64,000 nt of DNA from Hysterium pulicare CBS 123377 (Eukaryota; Ascomycota; Dothideomycetes; Hysteriales; Hysteriaceae), in the NCBI GenBank assembly GCA_000467715.1, contig AJFK01000108.1, forward strand, positions 19,609 through 83,608, given 5' to 3'. The notes beneath the pieces are model-generated. The model had not been told where the DNA came from. It worked only from the letters and a program-made list of their open reading frames with translations, and did no database searches. Of the stretch, positions 44,964 to 55,116 are shown one piece after another (position 1 is the first letter of the stretch; each line of letters starts with the position of its first letter). The position numbers and the translations under genes were made by a program.

Positions 44964-46994
44964 TCATTCGGTTTCCGGAAGTATGTCCATCCCAAAGTTG
45001 AACTCGGCATTCCAGTCATGCGGAACGTGAGAGTAGGCGCTGGCAGCGTCTTCCGAACCAAATGTTGCGGCAGGGTTAAAGATATTCCAGAAGTTGAAGT
45101 TCTCCTCTAGATTCCATGAGGAATCAAACAAGTCCCCTACTAGATCCCCCATTGGTGTCGCTTGCTGGGAGGCATTGTTGGCTTTCTGAACGAGATAGTC
45201 CACATAATCTTTCTTTACAGGCGCTAATAGACGTTCGTATTCCTCGAGGCAACGGGACGCAGCAGGCCACCGCTCAGCGATGGTCTCGAAGAAGCGTGAG
45301 AAAATCGCACAATTCGTCTCAACCTGAGACAGGGTATAGGTTTCAGATATTTCTGCTTTGCACCTCTGCAGCGCCTGCAAGAATACAATTGCAGAAGAGA
45401 AGGAGTGGTGACAGGGGTGGAAAACGTATTTGATGCTGCCGAAATCTGCATTCGATTGCTGCCAATATCCATTTGCAGTCTCCACAGCAGCAACAAATGC
45501 TTTCATTAGATTTTCTTTCGATGGCTCCTTGATCCTCGGTGATGGGCGGAAGAGGGTCACTATAATCAAAGGAAACGCAATGTCAGCGTAAAGCAACATT
45601 TCCTTCCATCGAGCCTCAATACTAGGATCCATATTGGTCGCTGCTGCTTGATGGACTTCATGATTCCACTCGGTTATGGAGACCTCTGTCTGTGCCAACC
45701 ACTCCTCCAATGAAGTGCAGCCATTTGGAAGGGGTTCGTTGTGATAGAGTACGGAGATTATTTCGGCTTCGACTTGTCGGAAGAGCCAGATGCGACGCGA
45801 AGTGAACTTGGACACGCGCCCAGTGGGATCAATCCCGCATTCTGATATAGCACCGTCTTCAAGCTCTGAGGGAAAAGCGACATTGATGAATCTTTCCGGC
45901 AAGCTGATTGGACGCAGGAGGGCGGCAGATACAGCGACTTCCATCTCCCAAGCGCACCAAAATATGCGCCGCCTCATGTCCCGTTCATATACAGATACGT
46001 GAGAATCATTGGGAAGTTCCTGGTGAAGTCCAAAGTCGATACATGCTTGACTTATAAGGCCAGTCAGAAGCCAAAGGTTTGCCACACTTGGGTTTAGAAA
46101 TGTGTATTGAGTCAGTAGCAAGAGAGCTTGTAAACCTGCCAAATCATTGGAAACAACGTCGGGAATGTATTGAATTGCGCTTCTGAATAGCGATGTGGCA
46201 ATAGCATTAGCACGGGCCTGCTTGTTCCTCGCAGCCGTTGATAGAGAAATGGCCATTATGAGGCTGATCGTGTATAGATAGCGAGGTGCAACACCGTTCT
46301 GGTTAGAAGATGGATAATAGACACAATTGAAAGCCGATATGACGTCCGAGGTATGATATATGGGATATTGAGTGATTACGCGGACAAGATAATTTTGGAA
46401 AAGAAATTCGGCAACGCTTATCGGGATAGAATCCAGAGTAGTTGTGGAAGGCTGTGGATTTATGATAGATCTTGGATGATTCTCGTCTAGATCTGTGGCC
46501 CCAAAATCCTTTTTTGCGGACGGAAGTTGGGTGCCTGCAACTACGCATCTCGCAAGCGGAACGGCGTGCGATATTCCTAGGAATGAAGGAGTGATGCCTC
46601 CTAGAACTTCATTCAGAGAATCTGTAGCAAACAATGATCTGTTTTCAAGAGGTAGGGCGTCATCCAGACGGTTTGCTGTGACAGGAGGTTGTGGCATCTG
46701 AAAAGGCCGCGACGATGGCCGCGCTTGGGCGACCTTGCCTTCAAGGCTTGCAATGTGCAACTCAAGGAACTGTGCTATGCTTCTCGGAGCTTCGCTCTGA
46801 GTCGAGGGGTTGTATCCATTGCAAGGAACTCCGGCAATGACGCAGCGTGCGCAAGAAGGGGCTTTTCCGTCACACTAGACGATGGTCAGGGGGCGAAGTG
46901 AAGGATTCTAAGGCAAACGTACCGAGAGCTTTCGTTTTCGGCAACGGGCACATGCCAATACTCTCCTACGAACTTTCGTCGTGCGTGTTTCCAT
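44964..46994 (-). CDS. Zn2Cys6 transcription factor with fungal TF domain
   Basis: Two exons, complement(44964..46874, 46923..46994), 660 aa. The short first exon holds half of the zinc cluster; joined, the cysteines are at 15, 18, 25, 32, 35 and 42 (CX2CX6CX6CX2CX6C), preceded by a basic stretch (KVRRR). A coiled-coil-like linker (FLELHIASLEGKVAQ) suggests binding as a dimer. The middle region with RRIFWCAWEMEVAVSAALLRP is the fungal-specific transcription factor domain. The C-terminus is acidic with aromatic residues (SSWNLEENFNFWNIF), a likely activation region. It is head-to-head with a second regulator and is a natural candidate for the local regulator of the block to its left. Confidence 0.9.
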
Positions 46995-47179
46995 TTTTCA
47001 TGTTCATGGTGAAAGAGATATCACGACTCAGCGGTGGTCGTAAATGTAGGTCGTTGGTCTAGCCTCTCGGTCCGACCGTATCGCCGAAAAGGGAAAGGGC
47101 CGCTGATAAGAACTTCCTCTCGTCTTCCTCATCATTCTTCATCCATCTATCTCTTGGCCTCCCAATATCATGGCGCAGC
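46995..47179. promoter_or_regulatory. 185-bp bidirectional promoter between two Zn2Cys6 genes
   Basis: Two regulator genes diverge from only 185 bp. It holds the perfect palindrome CGGTCCGACCG at 47068-47078 and a GGGAAAGGG purine patch next to it. Auto- or cross-regulation is plausible. Confidence 0.6.
47068..47078. promoter_or_regulatory. palindrome CGGTCCGACCG, candidate Zn2Cys6 site
   Basis: A perfect dyad of CGG and CCG triplets separated by five bases, about 100 bp upstream of one regulator start and 75 bp upstream of the other. Fits the inverted CGG half-site rule for zinc-cluster dimers. Confidence 0.45.
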
Positions 47180-48711
47180 ATGTCCACTACAAATGAGCAG
47201 CTGGATTTGAACTCCCTCATACAGTCTCTTCCTGCGTGCAAACGATGTCGGGACGCTCGAAGGGGTTGTGACGTTTACCTCCCCGCCTGTCGTCAATGCG
47301 CTAAGGCAGGAGCAGAGTGTGTGTTTTTTGATCATGTTCTGAATGAGTATCTTCCTAGGAGGTGAGAGAGTTTTTGACCGATAAACACCGTTTCCTAATA
47401 AACACAGTTATATCGCATCGCTTGTGGGCCATGTTCAATCGATCGACTCAAGGCCAGCCCCGGATCAGGATGTCCGGCATACTTCGGCAATACCAGCTAT
47501 TTCCCAGCATAATGGACCCATAGTTTCTCACAACTTACTTACGGATCAATACTTTGCTTATGCAGGAGGAACGTTCCGCTACGTTGGAGGCTCGGCTTGT
47601 TTGGCACCTTTGGCACGTCTACCAAACTCCCTATCTTCAAGACTTGAGCCGCCAAAAGCACCAGTTCTCGATATGGAATTCAACATGCTAGACTTGAAGC
47701 TCCAACAGGATGTCCATGAACATCTTGTCCATATTTTCTTCGCTATGATACATCCATTGTTTCCCATCGTGGATCCTACGCTCCACATTTGGTCACATGA
47801 CATAGCTTCCAGCACTTCAGCTTCGGAGATGTTTTTACTAAACATGATGTACTCCATTTCATGTCATATAATGTCTAATAGTGGTACTCAGTGGATCATC
47901 CTTGGGGACTCGTGCCGCAAACGCGCAATGACCTTCCTTGAGAGTTCAACCGTGGAGCCAACAATAGCCACTTTACGTGCTGTATTGCTGTTATCAATCA
48001 ATGGTCTCTTCGACCCCCAAAGTGGAAATATCGGTCAACAAATTGCTCTTGCATCAAGACTTGCTATGGACCTAGAGGCGCAAGATGTGTCCGAGCAAGA
48101 TGCCTCCGTGCTGCATCGCATGCATTCAGCTATCTTTTGCGTCGAGAACGAAATTGCAAGTACCCTTGATCGACCCGCCACTTTTCCGGAACCAGTATGT
48201 GTTCATCGGATTCTGCTTTCTTTTGAAACGTGCTCATGTATTCCAGGCATGTGAACTGTCGTTCGATCCAAACGCACCTTCGGACTATCTCTGCTCTCTA
48301 TATCGCGTGCAGCATCGGTATCGCAAAGGCGATAACTCTGCTTATGACATACTTTCCGACCAAACGTCTCAAAGGGCAAAGCCTGATAATGCAACCCTCT
48401 GTGCAGTATTGCAACGCACTCGGTTCCTCCTAAGCCCGACTGCAAGTAGCGCAACAAATCTCCTTGAGGCGCTCGTTGACAATGAGGTGGTGTTCGATTT
48501 CCTCACTCCACATTGGGCATATCGAGCAGGTATCACAGCCATTCAATGCTGTCCGAAAGGTTCGGTGCAACTTCTCGAAGCCTATGGGAACGCTTCAACA
48601 ACCTTGGCTCGCTCTGCACGGATATGGCCGAGTGCATCCCCGCTGGCAATATCCCTAAAGCAACATTTGAGACACGAAGAATGTCCTCTGGGAGGTAACA
48701 AACTGAGTTAA
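47180..48711 (+). CDS. Zn2Cys6 transcription factor
   Basis: Three exons (47180..47361, 47408..48194, 48247..48711), 477 aa. The zinc cluster is at Cys20, 23, 30, 37, 40 and 47 (ACKRCRDARRGC, then LPACRQCAKAGAEC). A short SYIASLVGHVQ linker follows. The middle homology region begins near HIFFAMIHPLFPIVDP, and the segment LHRMHSAIFCVENEIAS stands where other family members have the RRxWW-like motif. The protein is short for the class; the C-terminal activation part is small. An overlapping out-of-frame ATG (47170) lies just upstream of the start and would encode eight residues, so a tiny upstream reading frame may dampen translation. Confidence 0.88.
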
Positions 48712-48735
48712 AACAAGAAGTCTTTCTAATGTACA

Positions 48736-49206
48736 TCACACGAGGTGTTGAAAGATGAGCACAACGAGCGGCTCGTTGCGCTCGTGAGCTAATCCTGCCT
48801 CTTTTTTGAATGTTGAAAGAAAGACATCTACCATTCCTTCCCGAGAGATGACTGTGACAGGAGTATGTCGATTCTCCTTGAGCATGTCGCTATCTAGGAC
48901 AACTTTCCGGTCGTAATACGGATTTCTGTGTAAATACTCCTTATAGTCGTTAACGAGGCGCTCAGGTCGCTCACAGGTCAACCATTTCTAGGCTAAACCG
49001 AGCCCTTTCAGAAGATAGTTGAAGGCATAAAAGTCGGACAGAAACCAGCCGTCTTCTTTCGAGTCTGCAAAATCATCGGCGTCGGTTATTCCGCATATGG
49101 CCAGTATCCTGGCTGTTTCTTGCTGTGGAACTGTGCGTAGGTTAAAGAATGGAGAACATTCAAACCTTGAGGAAGGAGTGTATTTTATGTCTCTTTCAAC
49201 CGCCAT
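48736..49206 (-). pseudogene. truncated gene with an in-frame stop, fungal-specific family
   Basis: One frame runs from the ATG at 49206 to 48736, broken only by a TAG at 48988-48990 (LLKGLGLA, stop, KWLTCERPERLV). The residues on both sides read as one protein of about 156 aa, and I recall a Gln at this place in relatives (a CAG to TAG change), though I cannot check. Downstream, the reading stops at LVVLIFQHLV, just where a longer conserved domain would be expected to continue, and only 24 bp before the converging regulator's stop. So it appears both truncated and interrupted. Motifs kept are WFLSDFYAFNYLL and YYDRKVVLDSDML. A loose likeness to caspase-like folds is speculation. Confidence 0.5.
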
Positions 49207-49558
49207 GCTGAACAATGGTTCACTGATGAGTCACTTCAATACTATGTCGTTAACCGCGTAAGAAACTCATCGCCCCTTTTGGATTGGGGAAATCTGGCTC
49301 TTGAGCTACAATATTGTCATATTCGTTTTATTCTAGGGTTCATTTTTCCTAGACATTGAATAACAGAGAGTATGAGGATAAGACTCTTGGCGTCTTTTAA
49401 CGGCTAGAATAGATACTCCGTTGGGATCGTAGTAGTTCGCTCGAACGGTACATACGAATTCATAGAAGAGTCGTCGAAAAGCTGATGCGTAGCATAGATT
49501 CCAACAAAACGTTACCTCCGGTCTGCACCCCTCAAGAAATTCTTTGAGACTTTTAGCA
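49207..49558. other. intergenic, no gene seen
   Basis: 352 bp between the broken gene and the next stop codon. AT-rich; nothing recognised. Confidence 0.45.
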
Positions 49559-50417
49559 TCACATCAAGTCTCTGGCTATAGTAGCCACGCCCACACCACC
49601 TTTACTAAAAGACCCGCTTCCGGATCCCTCATTCATGCTAGGCACCCCTCGCGGCACCTCAGACTGTCTCTTAGCTCTTATCAACATCTCATGGGTCATC
49701 TCTTCCAACCGACCTCTCAGCCCCAGAATGGCTTCCTGTCTTGCTAGTCTCTCCGGACCCGTGTACGGTGGGCCAGTAAGCAAGACCTTGAAACCAAGTT
49801 CTAGGGTCTCGTCGGGGGCTATCAATGCAGCGTACCAAGCATCCTTCAACTCTTCTTTTCCTTTCGGACCCGGTTCTCTGGATTGGCACTTTGCTCGGAT
49901 GATTTGGAGAGTGTTGAGTGGGTATCCGGATTTGGAGAAGTGTAGGGCGATGCTATCTGGAGACTTGTCAGCTTTGCTTTGATTATGTTGTTCTCTTTGA
50001 GCTCGGCGTCATAGATGATGTATTCTAACTCGAGATTTTACATGATATAAAGCGCAATGAGAAAGTTGACATAGAATAACAAATCTAAGGGCTAGAATCT
50101 GCTTTGGATATTGCTAGCCATGAGATAGTTGTCTCATTCAATGCGATTTCCTCGGCGTACCGCCAGGTGTTCAGTCCTAATGTGACCAAAGGTATAACAC
50201 TGCCACGTGACTTTCATTCATAGCCGCTCCAATACACCCTACACAAAATACTGAGAATCGACTTACTCAAGAACAATACCCTCGCAAATTTTTGAAATAG
50301 CACCGCATCGTCCGGAATCAGATGATCCAATAGCTTCAGCTGCGCCGCCGCTGTTCTGGGTTGTGGTGCTTCGCTTCTTTGAGGTTCAGGATCGCTGTAT
50401 ACTGGCGGATGGTCCAT
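49559..50417 (-). CDS. hypothetical protein
   Basis: Two exons, complement(49559..49956, 50267..50417), 182 aa. No family recognised. The N-terminus is Pro/Gln-rich (MDHPPVYSDPEPQRSEAPQP); the middle is helical and hydrophobic-charged (DDAVLFQKFARVLFLS, then NSIALHFSKSGYPLNTLQII); a segment ETLELGFKVLLTGPPYTG precedes a helix (LRGRLEEMTHEMLIRAKRQS) and a Gly/Ser-rich tail. There is no signal peptide. The 310-nt intron is long for this genome and could hide a further exon, so the middle of the model is uncertain. Confidence 0.5.
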
Positions 50418-50847
50418 TGCAACGAGAAGAAGGGAGTTTTGGAGGGGAGTTTTGGAGGGGAGTGGAAAAGCAGAAGTCCGAAATGCAATACTTGGATGCC
50501 TGAATCAGCCGCACGAAACTAAGCACAGCCACGTTTGGATTATGTAACTGTGATTAGCGCAGACCTTCGACGTGAGGATAAACTCCTCACTACCGACCTC
50601 AAATTGGTCTTCAAAATCCCTGTCTCAAGCTGGAAGGTGGATAGGGAGAGCAGCCGGGTAATTACGCCCATCGCCAAAGACGAGTAGAGGAGAAATGGCA
50701 GGATTCGTAGCTTACTACGCCGCAATCAAATGAGAGTGAAGGATTGTTGCCAACACTATTTAACTAGGACACCTGCACGGGGTACTTATGTACTGTGCAG
50801 GCTGAAAGAAAGACAGCAAATCTGATCATCGCATCAAACTCTCCAAC
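50418..50847. promoter_or_regulatory. divergent promoter with a 13-bp tandem repeat
   Basis: 430 bp between divergent starts. At about 50431-50463 the unit GGGAGTTTTGGAG is present twice in tandem plus a partial third copy, within 50 bp of the hypothetical gene's start. Confidence 0.5.
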
Positions 50848-51747
50848 ATGCCATTTCCTTCGAACCTCGCAGTCCTAATCTGCCACGGTTCATACCACAC
50901 ACCCGCTCCATACGGTCTCCTGATTGCCGCTCTGAAAGCCCAAGGAATCGAAGCCCGCTGTCCCCAACTTCCAACGTCTGACCCAGCAAAACTCCACACT
51001 GGCGATCCTCACAACCCCGACTATTCCCTTCCGCCCCCTCAAGGCGGCTACCCGCAAGGCACCGATGATTCCACCGTTATCACTTCTTTCCTCGAGAAGC
51101 TAGTCAATGAAGAAGGGAAGTACGTGCTTCTAGTAGCGCATTCATCGGGCGGCTGGGTGGCGACTGAGTCTGCACGGCCGGAATTCCAGGCCCCGACGAG
51201 GAAGAAAGATGGGAAGGTTGGAGGCGTGATTGGGGTGTTTTACATGGCCGCGTTCTTGATCCCGGTAGGAGAGAGTGTACATTCTTTCTTTCAGCCGAAA
51301 GATGGATCTGCGATCGTGCCTCCCTTTGTTGAGTTTCCTGTAAGTTCAACGAGTCGGAAGAGAATATAGATTGGCTGACGAGTATAGCGTGGAATGGAGG
51401 GCCTCGGAATCCCTATAGATGCGGCGAATCACTTCTTCAATGACCTTGACGCTGCTGAAGCAAACAAGTGGGCTGCAACGCTCACTGCATCGCCGGTCTT
51501 GACTACACCGTTGAGGATTGACGCTTACTCTGCTTTACCCTGTGCGTACTTGGTTTGCGAGGGTGACAAGACCTTACCTAAAGAGTATCAGGAAGGGATG
51601 ATTGCCGAGCAGAGTAATAAAAGTGGAAAGGACTTTACGATTTATCATTGTCCGGCCGGACACTCGCCTCACTTGAGTTGGACAGAGGGATTGGTGAGAT
51701 GTTTGGGCGTGTTCTCAGAAGCGGCTTTGAGCAGGGCTACCACCTAA
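50848..51747 (+). CDS. alpha/beta hydrolase
   Basis: Two exons (50848..51339, 51388..51747), 283 aa. An oxyanion-hole strand (LAVLICHGSYHTP) is followed by the nucleophile elbow VAHSSGGW with the likely Ser99. The C-terminal YHCPAGHSPHLSW supplies the catalytic His, and the acid is probably in the CEGDKTLP loop. This type resembles the plant-like small esterases (salicylate esterase or hydroxynitrile-lyase-like) often found in fungi. There is no signal peptide, so it is probably intracellular. The substrate is unknown. Confidence 0.85.
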
Positions 51748-51988
51748 CGGTGACGGCAGGCGCCGCTGTATTTATGTGGTTACCTGGGGTGCATCGGTAT
51801 CAATGTGGTGTAGTGAGCATCAGTGTCTATCTATCACAGTCAAAATTAGTTTTCATACTCACCAATCCGCTGCCTAGGTTGATCGAGTTGCGAGATGACA
51901 TACCAGACTCGGAGACTATGAAGGGGTTAGCACACCTGTGTCCGCATTTGCTCTAATAAAGGCACCATCCGATCCCCTTAATCCACCT

Positions 51989-54340
51989 TCAATTCAATGG
52001 CCGGTATTTAAATCCGACAGTTTCCCTTGGATTAGCGACCCATCGAGCCTCTCCCTCAATTGTATGAGAGTTCGTCTGCCCACTCCACCACCTACAAGCC
52101 AAAAACGTGGCAGTCTTAAGGCAGTCCCACGTACGCACAATTGCAAAGGATTTGGAATGGCCCAACTGGGAGATCAAAAAGAGTAGAGTTGTAGATGTGG
52201 ACAAGGAAAGGTCGACGTAGATATATGGCGAGGTTAAGTTTGCCAGCGGATTTCCAATAGCGCGAGTGACTGGATTCCAGGTGATAATACACCAGGACCA
52301 CTGGGGTTGGGAGTTTCGCGAGGTTGCGGTTGAGAAGAGAGAGTCTCTGTGCGGATTTGGTGGACATGCGGAAGTGAAATCCAGACTCTCGTGACCGGCG
52401 ATTGCCTCAAAAAGATCCTTATTGTACTTGAGACGTCTGGCAATGGAATTTTGGATTCTTGATACCCCACCGAGACCGAATGACTGGGTGGCGTCATTGA
52501 ATTGAAAGTAGTATCCAGCCGAAATGATTCTTGAATCCGTGTCCTCCTGAACAACGAGCTCAATGTCCATGTTTGGGATTTTTTTGCTAAGCTCTATCAA
52601 CGCTCGGTGAGACATTGTAGTTGGATCTAACTCATTCGATGATACGATTGGTCTCCAGTCTTGAATACACTTGTATAGCTGTTCTCGAAAGGTAATGGAC
52701 CCCCGAATGATTCCAATGGATGCAGCCTCAATTGGTTGGAGGCTGATATCTTGCAAAAGCTGGTAGTAGACGCATACTCCATGATGGCTTACAGCACAGA
52801 AATCATCCTGCAATATCGACGGAGACGGGTCATCGGATGGCATTCTACCCGTGAAGAGGAAGAGCAAAAGCCCTAGTCGGGGGAACACATGAGGAACTCC
52901 AATTTCCGGAAAGAAATCACTCCAGAGCAACATGTCTTGGAGCGCATCTGAAACTGGCGGTATAGCCAGGTTGACGTTCATGGGTGAGAGGAGAATGATG
53001 AGTCGGATTAAAGTAGTTGTAAGCCTCCGATGGCACCGTCCTTGAATTAAAAGAGTTTGGCGCTGCCCACCACATTCGACGCATTTGCAGGTGCCGGAAA
53101 TTTGCTTCAGTAGTTTGTCTACTCGACTAGGTATTCGCTGAATATCCTCTATACAGTTTTCTATGCTGAGTTTTGCGCCGGTAAAGACTTGTGGAGGTAT
53201 TATTTCACGAGCAAACTCCAGGAACTCATCTCCTGTGCGACGTGGATGATAGATATAGCCGTAAGTATGCCAATATAGCCACGGAATTTTCTGCTCAGCC
53301 GTATCTTGGCCGATAGCGGAGAAATAGAGCTTTGAATGAAGAGCGATCAGCTCCAAGATTTGGGCAAAAGGGCCAGCGGGGAAAGGAGCTGGCAACGTCT
53401 CAAAAAGTTCCGGGTACGTGTCGCCTACTACATTGTTCCACGAAGAAGCCGCAGTTATGATTGATTCCTCATGCCGTCGGAGCAATGCTGTGGCGTCGGG
53501 CATAACATAAACTTTTTTGGTGATGAGGTGTAATGGATATGGATGAAGCCCAATAGTTGAACATCGAGCAATGAAAACAGCTTGAGCTAGACTCCACTTT
53601 GACTTTGTGTTTGAAGTGTATATGCATGCGCTAGTGATATTGTCTATGATCTCGATGTGGAGGCAGAAAAGGCACTGCGCAACAGCAGCAAGCCAAGCGC
53701 TGTCCCTATGGCCGGCGAACATGGCTGACGAAAGGCGCCCCCTTGAAATATCGGCAAGTGTCTTCAATCCATCGGCAATGTTGACCTCTGAAGCAGCGTA
53801 GTGTCTTGTAGGAGTTGTAGGGTGGGATTGTGGAGCGATGAGTCTGGTAAATGTTTGATAATAATGATCAAAGTTAGACATGCCCAAAGACCCAGCGCAA
53901 ACGTCCACCAAATTTGCCCACTGCGCGATCGAAGGGCGAAGATGGGACGGCGTGCCATAGAGTCCACTCAATTCTCTCATGACACATGCTGAGGTATTGG
54001 TCGAATATGCGGTTGCCAAAGCAGCTAACACCGCTACGCAAAAGGCCCCCTGTTCAGTATCTGATAGACTCCGGACAATATGCTTAGTTCCAATGCCGAA
54101 AGAGATGACTTTGCCCCAGGCGAACACCGAAGACATTTTCGAAAGTGACTCTGTAAGAAGTTTCTGACCCTCAGGGGGAAAAGAGAATTGAGAAGCAATA
54201 TCAGTCACCGTCTTGATAGTGACGAGCTCGACATCTGCATTCGCAAGCCTAGAAATGACGGCAGCTGAGTAGGAGGTTGGTGCGCGAGATAGAGCCACCC
54301 AGTCAAGCTGACCACTTGTAGGAAAATTCGAGTTGGCCAT
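51989..54340 (-). CDS. large fungal protein of unknown function
   Basis: A single open frame of 783 aa without introns. No signal peptide or known domain is recognised. Hydrophobic helices appear at LIRLIILLSPMNVNLAIPP and RLGLLLFLFTGRMP, and a CKCVECGG knuckle in the middle could bind a metal. A Trp-rich C-terminus (WSWCIITWNPVTRA, then LACRWWSGQT) follows. The layout recalls large species-specific families of uncharacterised proteins in Leotiomycetes and Dothideomycetes. An alternative start uses an ATG at 54408 with an 18-nt exon spliced (54390 to 54308) onto LDWVALSRAP, also in frame; it would change the first 12 residues. Confidence 0.7.
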   Translation of the reverse strand: MANSNFPTSGQLDWVALSRAPTSYSAAVISRLANADVELVTIKTVTDIASQFSFPPEGQKLLTESLSKMSSVFAWGKVISFGIGTKHIVRSLSDTEQGAFCVAVLAALATAYSTNTSACVMRELSGLYGTPSHLRPSIAQWANLVDVCAGSLGMSNFDHYYQTFTRLIAPQSHPTTPTRHYAASEVNIADGLKTLADISRGRLSSAMFAGHRDSAWLAAVAQCLFCLHIEIIDNITSACIYTSNTKSKWSLAQAVFIARCSTIGLHPYPLHLITKKVYVMPDATALLRRHEESIITAASSWNNVVGDTYPELFETLPAPFPAGPFAQILELIALHSKLYFSAIGQDTAEQKIPWLYWHTYGYIYHPRRTGDEFLEFAREIIPPQVFTGAKLSIENCIEDIQRIPSRVDKLLKQISGTCKCVECGGQRQTLLIQGRCHRRLTTTLIRLIILLSPMNVNLAIPPVSDALQDMLLWSDFFPEIGVPHVFPRLGLLLFLFTGRMPSDDPSPSILQDDFCAVSHHGVCVYYQLLQDISLQPIEAASIGIIRGSITFREQLYKCIQDWRPIVSSNELDPTTMSHRALIELSKKIPNMDIELVVQEDTDSRIISAGYYFQFNDATQSFGLGGVSRIQNSIARRLKYNKDLFEAIAGHESLDFTSACPPNPHRDSLFSTATSRNSQPQWSWCIITWNPVTRAIGNPLANLTSPYIYVDLSLSTSTTLLFLISQLGHSKSFAIVRTWDCLKTATFLACRWWSGQTNSHTIEGEARWVANPRETVGFKYRPLN

Positions 54341-55116
54341 GAGCCCAAATAGGTAACAGAGCGATGCTTGTATCCTGAAATGATACTTACGAGCTGCGAT
54401 TTGGCCATTACCAGATTATGGGGGCCGAAGCAGGCCTGAGGTTCAGATCATAAAACAGCCCCGCACCACATATTGTAGAAATCTCCGACTTGGAACAAGC
54501 AAGGATCTACACCACCTCTCAAAGAAATGTCTGTTAAGGTCTTTTCCATTGGTATTATTCAATACAGAGGAATTTGAGAAGGTAGTTGAAGGCAGTTAAC
54601 TATCCCGAGATTAGATGACTGCGAAGGAAGGATTCATGAAGGTGGGTTGGTCAGAAGTGAGTCCTTTCGACATACATTCCTAGCTTACGTAGACACCCTT
54701 CCGTTCCAAAAGCAACCTTGGCATTGTAAAATGATGTACTATAACACTAACGAAACCCGAAGTGTTAAAATAATCCATCGCGCTTCCTAAACGATGCCGC
54801 AAACGCAGCAAGCTTCTTCTTCAACGATCTCAACAAGCTTGAAAACAGGTATACATTGGTTGCAACATCCACTGCGGAACATATCTCGACTGCTCTGCTG
54901 ATGGATGACCCTTCTTTGATCTGCGGGAGTGATAGGCTGTGCTGTACTAAACATTAGTATCGATCTATCACATCACGAAAGTGCATCCATGGGCAATTGA
55001 GTTAAGGTGCCATAGAGCCTAATGAATGACTAATACTCCAAAAGTCACGACTTCAGCAGAACACATCCAACACCTTGCGAATCCCAGTCCTCTTCCAATC
55101 GCCTCATTCGAGCAAC
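54341..55116. promoter_or_regulatory. intergenic, possible leader exon of the 783-aa gene
   Basis: 776 bp. It holds the promoter side of the 783-aa gene, including a possible 18-nt upstream exon at 54391-54408, and the 3' flank of the CmcJ-like gene. No other gene seen. Confidence 0.4.
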
